A program made the translations under genes and the position numbers. Shown piece by piece: positions 1-4,619 of a stretch of 6,157 nucleotides of DNA. How positions within the stretch are numbered: the stretch's first letter is position 1; each line of letters starts with the position of its first letter. A model generated the notes under the pieces. That model saw only the letters and a list, made by a program, of their open reading frames with translations, had not been told where the DNA came from and made no database searches. Where the stretch lies: assembly GCA_034433995.1 (NCBI GenBank), contig DAOTZU010000113.1, positions 1-6,157 on the forward strand. The letters run 5' to 3'. The DNA is from DAOTZU01 sp034433995 (GTDB lineage Bacteria; Chloroflexota; Anaerolineae; UBA1429).

Positions 1-946
1 GGCGGGCGCCGGGGATGTTGGTGGCCACCACTGGCGTGCCACAGAGCATGGCCTCCACCTGCACGCTGGCCAGGCAATCGGTGCGGCTGGGCAGGACGAA
101 CACATCGCACATGGCGTAGAATTGGGCCATCTTTTGCGGGTCGGTGATCAAGCCCAACATCACCAGTTTATCGCGTTGGGCCTCGATCAAGGGGAGGCAA
201 CGCTGGTAAAAGTTTTCATACACCACGTTGGGCTCGCCGGCAAAGAGGAACTTGACCTGGGGCAGGCGTTCAGCCACCAAGGGCATGGCCTGGAGGAGGT
301 AATCGAACCCCTTTTCCTCCACAAAGCGCCCGGCAAAGCCCACCGTGCGGTAGCCATCCAACCCCAGTTGGCTGCGCCATGTCGCCGCTTGCTGCAGGTC
401 GGGCCGAGGAAAGACCACCGGCGGAAAGATGGCCACCACTTTGTGGGCGTGGGGACGGAGAAAGGCCGAGTTGCGGGCGTAATCCTGGGTGTAAATGCTG
501 ATCATATCGGCAGCCTTGGCGCCTTGGTCCAACATCCAGCCCACCGTTTTCTGCACGAACTGATTCCACAGGCCGGCGGGCATCACCAGGTCGCCGTGGT
601 GGGTCATGAGCATCTTGCGGCCGGCGCGGTGGGCCAGTGCTCCCACCAGCCAGGTTTCCAGCATGGGTGTGTGCACCTGCACCACGTCGTGCTCGCGCAC
701 CAAGCGGTGCACCACGGCGGGGAAGGAGGGCATCACCTGGCCGCGACTGAGGCGCAAGAGGGTGGGCACCCGCACGATGCCCACGCCGTGATGGACCTCC
801 TCACGGGGCAGGTCGCGGCGATACCAGGAGGTGACCACGGTCACCTGATGGCCCCGGGCAGCGAGCCCCTCGGCCATACGCTGGGCAAAGGCCGTCAGGC
901 CCGTCCAGTGGGGATAGTAATAGGTCAAAGCCATGAGTATCTTCAT
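1..946 (-). CDS. GT4-type (group 1) glycosyltransferase, C-terminus cut by window edge
   Basis: This gene likely transfers a sugar from a nucleotide-sugar donor to a lipid or glycan acceptor at the cytoplasmic face of the membrane; donor and acceptor cannot be read from sequence. The frame is open from ATG at 946 to the window edge, giving 315 residues. The N-terminal Rossmann half starts MKILMALTYYYPHWTG and has AEGLAARGHQVTVVTS (25-40) and MTHHGD (114-119). The C-terminal half has FAGRFVEEKG (204-213; R207 and K212 are the usual phosphate-contacting pair), FLFAGEPN (233-240) and the donor-site segment VEAMLCGTPVVATN (297-310). The GT4 E-x7-E motif appears as D290-x7-E298, a conservative change at the first acid. 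The last part of the family's C-terminal domain lies outside the window. The start lies 2 bases after the stop of the upstream membrane protein, so the two are probably cotranscribed and translationally coupled. Family is clear; exact enzyme is not. Confidence 0.9.
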   Translation of the reverse strand, partial: MKILMALTYYYPHWTGLTAFAQRMAEGLAARGHQVTVVTSWYRRDLPREEVHHGVGIVRVPTLLRLSRGQVMPSFPAVVHRLVREHDVVQVHTPMLETWLVGALAHRAGRKMLMTHHGDLVMPAGLWNQFVQKTVGWMLDQGAKAADMISIYTQDYARNSAFLRPHAHKVVAIFPPVVFPRPDLQQAATWRSQLGLDGYRTVGFAGRFVEEKGFDYLLQAMPLVAERLPQVKFLFAGEPNVVYENFYQRCLPLIEAQRDKLVMLGLITDPQKMAQFYAMCDVFVLPSRTDCLASVQVEAMLCGTPVVATNIPGAR

Positions 947-948
947 CG

Positions 949-1980
949 TCAGACGCGTTCTCCGCTGGAGGGGATAGTTTGGGGCTGTTCCTGGGGGCTT
1001 GCGCTGAGCTTGTGGCGCAGCTCGGCGTAACTCAGCCCCTCGGTGAGGAGGCCGACCAAGCCCAGGAGGATCAAGGCCACGTTGGTGAACACGTGCAAGC
1101 CCAAGGTGTAACCGAAGGCCAGGCTCTCCGCCAGGCCAAAGACAGCCAGAGCCTGCACGCCTGCCCATTCAAAGACGCCCATGGCGCCCGGCGAGGAGGG
1201 CAACACCATGCTGAACCCCGTGGCGCAGAGCACCAGCGCCGCGGCGGAGAAGGGCAGGTAGGTCAGCTTGAAGGCGGCCATCAGAGTATAGTTGAACACG
1301 GCATAGCCCAGCCATACCAGAGCCGAGCTGAGGACGATCCCCGGCAGGAGCCGTGGGATCAAGAGGACGCGGAAACCGTCCAGAAGGTTCTCCAGGGCCT
1401 TGCGTAGCTTGGGGTGCCCCAAGAGGGGCACGCGCCCCAGGAAGCGCCAGAGCCACTCCACGCCCCTTGCGCCAAAACGGGCCAGGAGGAGCAGGACGAC
1501 GGTGCCGCCGATGGCCACCCCGCCAAAGACCAAACCTCCCCGGATGGCCCACGAGGGCAGCGGCACAAAGGGCAGGAGGATGACCAACAGCACCACCAAC
1601 GGCAGCACGTCCAACAGGCGCTCGATGAGCAGGGTGGAGAGGGCCTGGCCGATCCCGCCGGGGATGAGCCGCCCCACCAAGATGGCCCGCACCACCTCGC
1701 CCGCCTTGGCCGGCAGGGTGTTGTTAAAAAAATAGCCGATATTGACGAACCAGAACACCCGGGGGAGCGGCAGATGGGTTTCGGGGTACATCAACAGCCG
1801 CCAACGATAGGCCCGCACCCAGTTGATGCAGACCAAGATCAGCACGGCGGGGAGGAGGTACCAGTAGTTACCCTCGCGGAACAACTGCCAGACCGCGCCC
1901 CATTGGATCTTGCGCATGGCCAAATACAAAAAGAGCAAACTGATGGCAAAACCGAGAATAAGGCGCAAGCGCTTCTTCAT
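949..1980 (-). CDS. Lysylphosphatidylglycerol synthase TM region / UPF0104 (YbhN/AglD-like) integral membrane protein
   Basis: A 343-residue polytopic membrane protein of the family that forms the flippase-like half of MprF and also occurs alone, often beside glycosyltransferases. Seen in the sequence: a basic N-terminus followed by a membrane segment (about 5-22), further hydrophobic segments near 41-58, 124-142, 148-168, 212-232, 245-262 and 293-313. Family motifs are NWVRAYRWR (53-61), NNTLPAKAGEVVR (86-98), IERLLD (119-124) and the late PSSPGAMGVFEW (261-272). The C-terminal tail (about 320-343) is polar. It lacks the soluble aminoacyl-transfer domain of MprF, so it is not an LPG synthase. 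The start is ATG at 1980, with AAGGAG on the minus strand (1985-1990) four bases upstream. It precedes the glycosyltransferase by 2 bases. I infer a role in moving or handling a glycolipid made by its partner; the substrate is unknown. Confidence 0.9.
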   Translation of the reverse strand: MKKRLRLILGFAISLLFLYLAMRKIQWGAVWQLFREGNYWYLLPAVLILVCINWVRAYRWRLLMYPETHLPLPRVFWFVNIGYFFNNTLPAKAGEVVRAILVGRLIPGGIGQALSTLLIERLLDVLPLVVLLVILLPFVPLPSWAIRGGLVFGGVAIGGTVVLLLLARFGARGVEWLWRFLGRVPLLGHPKLRKALENLLDGFRVLLIPRLLPGIVLSSALVWLGYAVFNYTLMAAFKLTYLPFSAAALVLCATGFSMVLPSSPGAMGVFEWAGVQALAVFGLAESLAFGYTLGLHVFTNVALILLGLVGLLTEGLSYAELRHKLSASPQEQPQTIPSSGERV

Positions 1981-1984
1981 GGAA

Positions 1985-1990
1985 CTCCTT
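1985..1990 (-). promoter_or_regulatory. Ribosome-binding site of the flippase-like membrane protein
   Basis: The minus strand reads AAGGAG here, four bases before the ATG at 1980. It fixes the start of the membrane protein. No convincing promoter for the minus-strand pair could be picked out in the 265-base intergenic stretch 1981-2245. Confidence 0.7.
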
Positions 1991-2177
1991 AAAGGGATCA
2001 GCGTTCAGCTGTTAGCCCTTGGCGTGCAACTTGGCTTTTCCGTTCGAGAGTTTGTCGAGCCCCCGGCGGATGCGATCCGACGGCGAGCAAGGCCCGGCGC
2101 ATCACGGGAAGCTCAGCCAGAGCCGTCTGGTGTTGCGGGCGGTCCCCTTTTCAACACCCTCCTCCGCACACCCCTGC

Positions 2178-2206
2178 TTGGTGGCGAGGCGTGTCTTGGG
2201 TATAAT
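2178..2206 (+). promoter_or_regulatory. Sigma-70-like promoter for the lipoprotein-galK-selenoprotein run
   Basis: A perfect TATAAT -10 hexamer lies at 2201-2206. With a 17-base spacer, TTGGTG (2178-2183) is a partial -35 (TTG conserved, 3 of 6 to TTGACA). Transcription would start near 2212-2214, leaving a leader of roughly 32-34 bases before the ATG at 2246. The hexamer is an AT-rich island in GC-rich DNA, which makes chance less likely. The rest of the divergent intergenic region 1981-2245 shows no gene I can support, no obvious operator repeat and no terminator. Confidence 0.7.
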
Positions 2207-2235
2207 AAGGTTTATCCGATCAGGGCGATTCTTAT

Positions 2236-2240
2236 GGAGA
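2236..2240 (+). promoter_or_regulatory. Ribosome-binding site selecting ATG 2246 of the lipoprotein
   Basis: GGAGA lies five bases before the ATG at 2246. An in-frame ATG at 2234 would overlap this site and has no comparable Shine-Dalgarno of its own, so 2246 is preferred. It also gives a textbook lipoprotein signal peptide. Confidence 0.6.
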
Positions 2241-2245
2241 CAGGC

Positions 2246-2749
2246 ATGGACAAACTCTTTTTGCGGCTGATCTTGGTCTTGCTCATCCTCCTCGTGGGCG
2301 GCTGCAGTCCCAAGGCCGCGCCTCGGCCGGGCGCCACCACCGCGCCGCAAGGGACGACGCAACCTACGCCGACGGTGAAGCCCACGCCCACCCTCTTCCC
2401 CACCCCCGACGAGCCGGCCCCAGAGCGCACCTTCACCGAGGTGGGCAATGTGGCCGAGTTGCATGGAGCCCACGGCATCAGTGGGCGGGCCATCGTCGCG
2501 GGCCTCCAGACGCTGATTATACAGAGCTTTACCTTCGATGGCAAAGGCCCCCAAGCCGATATCCGCCTGGTCAAGGGGCAAGACTATCAGCATCCGGCCA
2601 GCGTCCTGCTCAAGCTGGATCAGCGCGCCTACGAGGGCGAGGTGTTGTTGTTGCGCATCCCCTCCACCGTGCAACCGGGCAGCGCCGATGGCATCGCCGT
2701 TTACTGCCCAGAGACGGGCGAAGTGTACGCCAGCGGGCAATTCCGATAA
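2246..2749 (+). CDS. DM13-like domain lipoprotein
   Basis: A 167-residue predicted lipoprotein exported and anchored on the outside of the cytoplasmic membrane. The N-terminus is MDKLFLRLILVLLILLVGGC: a short basic region, a leucine-rich core and a lipobox ending VGGC, so C20 would be the lipidated cysteine. A Pro/Thr-rich linker follows (about 24-60; PTPTVKPTPTLFPTPDEP). The C-terminal domain (about 61-167) resembles DM13: an H-x-x-SG segment (HGISGRAIV, 76-84), GPQADIRLVKG (101-111) where the family has GP-D-lxV-L, a loop rich in L and K, and a terminal IAVYCPETGEVYASGQF with a single cysteine, C154. DM13 is known for one nearly invariant cysteine at this place, proposed to act in redox or to bind a prosthetic group. 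Galactokinase starts 16 bases downstream. The DM13 match is by eye; the lipoprotein call is firmer. The frame is open upstream to 1910, but that longer start would span the promoter and bury the signal peptide. Confidence 0.8.
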   Translation: MDKLFLRLILVLLILLVGGCSPKAAPRPGATTAPQGTTQPTPTVKPTPTLFPTPDEPAPERTFTEVGNVAELHGAHGISGRAIVAGLQTLIIQSFTFDGKGPQADIRLVKGQDYQHPASVLLKLDQRAYEGEVLLLRIPSTVQPGSADGIAVYCPETGEVYASGQFR

Positions 2750-2765
2750 ACGTGGGAGGGAGACG

Positions 2766-4139
2766 ATGGCTACCACCCCCTTGCGGGAGGCATTGACGCG
2801 CGTCTACGGCGAGGACCCTCAAGCGCTGGCCGAGCAAGAGGCCCGCTATCGGCGCGGCTTGCGCGCCATGGCCCGAGAGTACGGTCCGGGGCCGGTGCAG
2901 GTCTTTCATGCGCCGGGCCGGGTGAACCTCATCGGCGAGCACACCGATTATAACCACGGGTATGTGTTGCCCATGGCGCTGGATAAAGATGTGCTCCTCT
3001 TTGCCCGGCCGCGAGACGACGACCGGGTCAACTTGGTCAACGTCGAGCCCGGTTTCGGTCCGCGCTCCTTCCGGATAGCCAGCGAGATTCCGCCCCAGCC
3101 CGTGGGCGATTGGGCCAATTATGTCCAGGGGCCGGCCCAACTTTTGGAGCGGGAACAGGGCCCCGGCCTGCGGGGGTTCGATGCCGTGGTGGATGGCGCG
3201 CCGCCCCACGGAGTGCCACGAGGGGCAGGGCTTTCCTCGTCCTCGGCCCTCACCGTGGTGGGCGCCGTGACCCTGGCCGCCCTCAACGGCTTGCCCTTGG
3301 CCGGCGTGACCCTGGCCGAGGCCTGCGGCCGCGCCGAGTGGTACGTGGGCACCCGTGGCGGCATCATGGATCAGTTCATCTCCATCCTGGCCCAGCGCGG
3401 CCACGCCCTCTTTTTGGATTGCCGCCCCGTGGCCGAACCTCCGGGCTATCGCTTCCGCCAGGTGCCCATCCCCGCCGGTTATGCCGTGGTGGTGGCCGAT
3501 AGTGGTGTGCACCATCGCAACACCGGTCCGTTCTTTAACCGGCGGGTGGCCGAGGGGCGCATCGGCGTGCGTTTGTTGCAGCGCAAATATCCCGGCATCA
3601 CCCATCTGCGGGATGTGGAAGGGATCCCCTGGACCGAGCTGGAGCCGCTTCTGCCGGAGGTGATCCACAGCCAGGAACTGCGGCAGTTGGGGATTGACCC
3701 GGAGACGATCCTGGATCGGGGCGTCAGCGCCGAGACGGACACCTTCTTTGTGCGCCGGCGCTGCCGCCATGTGGTCACCGAGAACCGGCGGGTCTTGCAG
3801 AGCGTGGCGGCGTTGGAGGCGGGGGACATGGCCACCTTTGGGCAGCTCTTGGCCGAGGCCCACGCCAGCGCCCGCGACGATTACGAGATCAGCGTGCCCG
3901 AGATCGAGGTATTGGTGCGCTTGGCCCAGGGGGTGCCGGGGACGGTGGGCGCCCGGCTGACGGGCGCGGGCTGGGGCGGCTGCATCGTGGCCGTGGTGCG
4001 CCAAGAGGCTGTGCCCGCCTTCCAGGAGGCGGTAAGCGCCGGTTATCGCCGGGAGACGGGCCGGGAGGCGCGCATTTTCGTCTGTCGCTCGGCGGCCGGC
4101 GCCGGCCTGGTGCTCAGCACCACCGCGGAGGAGGCATGA
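2766..4139 (+). CDS. galK: Galactokinase (GHMP kinase superfamily)
   Basis: Phosphorylates alpha-D-galactose with ATP to galactose-1-phosphate, first committed step of the Leloir pathway, in the cytoplasm. The 457-residue protein carries all three GHMP motifs. The galactokinase signature GRVNLIGEHTDYN is at 51-63, the ATP-binding loop PRGAGLSSSSAL at 151-162 and the C-terminal LTGAGWGGC at 398-406. The predicted catalytic base is D202 in GTRGGIMDQF (195-204). Bacterial GalK commonly has a Cys-Gly before IMDQ; here it is R-G-G, somewhat like eukaryotic GALK2-type enzymes, so specificity for galactose over a related sugar is probable rather than proven. It is longer than E. coli GalK (about 380 residues), with an N-terminal extension of about 30 residues and extra sequence in the middle (about 270-330). 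The start is ATG 2766, with GGGAGGG at 2754-2760 five bases upstream. The frame is open upstream to 2538, but that part overlaps the lipoprotein in another frame. No galT, galE or transporter is in the window. Its stop overlaps the next start (ATGA). Confidence 0.93.
   Translation: MATTPLREALTRVYGEDPQALAEQEARYRRGLRAMAREYGPGPVQVFHAPGRVNLIGEHTDYNHGYVLPMALDKDVLLFARPRDDDRVNLVNVEPGFGPRSFRIASEIPPQPVGDWANYVQGPAQLLEREQGPGLRGFDAVVDGAPPHGVPRGAGLSSSSALTVVGAVTLAALNGLPLAGVTLAEACGRAEWYVGTRGGIMDQFISILAQRGHALFLDCRPVAEPPGYRFRQVPIPAGYAVVVADSGVHHRNTGPFFNRRVAEGRIGVRLLQRKYPGITHLRDVEGIPWTELEPLLPEVIHSQELRQLGIDPETILDRGVSAETDTFFVRRRCRHVVTENRRVLQSVAALEAGDMATFGQLLAEAHASARDDYEISVPEIEVLVRLAQGVPGTVGARLTGAGWGGCIVAVVRQEAVPAFQEAVSAGYRRETGREARIFVCRSAAGAGLVLSTTAEEA
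4127..4134 (+). promoter_or_regulatory. Double Shine-Dalgarno inside the 3' end of galK
   Basis: GGAGGAGG contains two overlapping GGAGG cores. The first (4127-4131) is four bases before the ATG at 4136; the second (4130-4134) is ten bases before the in-frame ATG at 4145. Either can serve the small redox protein, so the true N-terminus may be three residues shorter than annotated. Both starts lie upstream of, and in frame with, the internal TGA. Confidence 0.7.
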
Positions 4140-4588
4140 GCCCCATGGGTGAGGGCGAGGCCATCGCCATCCGGGCGCGCCGGCTTTTCCTCGCCGGTTA
4201 CCATTGATCGGAGGCGGTGGTGATCGCCGTAGGCGATCACTATCTGGGCCAAACGCCCGAGGTGCTCTTGCGGGCCAGTTGCCCCTTTGGCGGTGGCCTG
4301 GGCGGCGGGCGCGAGGAGCTGTGCGGCGTGCTGAGCGGCGGCGCGCTGATCCTTGGCGCCCTGTGGGGCCGCACCACGCCCGCCGAAAACGACGAAGCGT
4401 TGCGGGCACTGGCGCGCCGCTTCCGCGCATGGTTCCTCGGTCGCTACGGCAGCGCCCAATGCAACGCCATCCGCAGCCAACTGCCCGAGATGGATAAACG
4501 CTGCGCGCCGGTGGTGGAGGAAGGGGCTCGGGCGCTGGTGGAGATGATGGAGGCGATGCGGGATGCTTTAGATTCTCCTGTCTTCTAG
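4136..4588 (+). CDS. C-GCAxxG-C-C family predicted selenoprotein (TGA read as selenocysteine at residue 24)
   Basis: Putative redox-active protein, 150 residues if the in-frame TGA at 4205-4207 is decoded as selenocysteine (U24). The family is about 140 residues with four conserved cysteines. The usual order is a first Cys in a GY-x-C-[AS]-[EQ]-[AS]-V segment, a glycine-rich run, CGAxxG, then two later Cys. Here the order is ARRLFLAGYH-U-SEAVVIAVG (14-33), FGGGLGGG (51-58), C63-GVLSG-G (CGxxxG with Val for Ala), C109 in SAQCNAI and C123 in DKRC. C49 is an extra cysteine. Similarity to the family runs unbroken across the TGA, and the TGA sits exactly where the first Cys belongs; no frame change occurs. 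A strong hairpin follows (4216-4244). The start ATG overlaps the galK stop (ATGA); ATG 4145 is an alternative. The C-terminal helix (about 124-145) is acidic and Met-rich. Biochemical role is unknown. The alternatives are a nonsense mutation, a base-call error, or internal initiation at GTG 4217/4220; the hairpin and position argue against these. Confidence 0.85.
4205..4207 (+). other. In-frame TGA, predicted selenocysteine codon
   Basis: TGA follows codons for G-Y-H and precedes codons for S-E-A-V, replacing the cysteine of the family's GY-x-C segment. A single base separates TGA from the Cys codons TGC and TGT. The base after it is T, a context that normally favours termination, so recoding would depend on the downstream hairpin and SelB. 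Confidence 0.8.
4216..4244 (+). promoter_or_regulatory. SECIS-like hairpin downstream of the TGA
   Basis: A perfect nine-pair stem, GTGATCGCC (4220-4228) with GGCGATCAC (4232-4240), closes a GTA loop (4229-4231). It extends downward through G4219-T4241 and G4217-T4243 wobbles, T4218-A4242 and G4216-C4244, for 13 continuous pairs. The stem begins 8 bases after the TGA, and the loop G lies after 21 intervening bases. Bacterial SECIS elements sit inside the coding region just after UGA with an apical loop roughly 16-37 bases away and G (usually GU) at its start; this one fits. I see no bulged U of the E. coli fdhF kind, and the loop is small. It must also encode VIAVGDHY, so pairing is under double constraint. 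Confidence 0.75.
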
Positions 4589-4610
4589 TGCTTGGTTTGG
4601 TGCGCATATG

Positions 4611-4616
4611 GGAGGT
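4611..4616 (+). promoter_or_regulatory. Ribosome-binding site of the histidine kinase
   Basis: GGAGGT ends three bases before the ATG at 4620. An in-frame ATG at 4608 lies immediately before this site and lacks its own Shine-Dalgarno, so 4620 is preferred. The 31-base gap 4589-4619 shows no terminator hairpin. Confidence 0.65.
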
Positions 4617-4619
4617 CCT

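Noticed and set aside
122..1030. Plus-strand open frame of 302 residues over the glycosyltransferase
   Set aside because: It is a shadow of the minus-strand GT4 gene, with His/Gln/Gly-rich sequence and no motifs, and it crosses two real genes.
2040..2060. Short inverted repeat with two TCGA copies in the divergent intergenic region
   Set aside because: The arms are only about four to five bases and TCGA is itself palindromic, so chance is a sufficient explanation.
1910..2245. Longer N-terminus for the lipoprotein from ATG 1910
   Set aside because: It would overlap the membrane protein gene on the other strand and the TATAAT promoter, and would bury the signal peptide and lipobox internally.
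4205..4207. TGA as a simple nonsense mutation making a pseudogene
   Set aside because: It sits exactly at the conserved cysteine, the rest of the frame is intact, and a SECIS-like hairpin follows at the right distance. It remains possible until sel genes are shown in the genome.
4220..4240. The palindrome as a transcription terminator or operator
   Set aside because: No T-tract follows the stem, it lies inside a coding region, and its place just after the TGA fits a SECIS role better.
4217..4588. A complete 123-residue gene starting at GTG 4217
   Set aside because: This start discards the family's N-terminal helix and first redox residue, which are encoded in frame directly upstream with a better ribosome-binding site and an ATGA overlap with galK.
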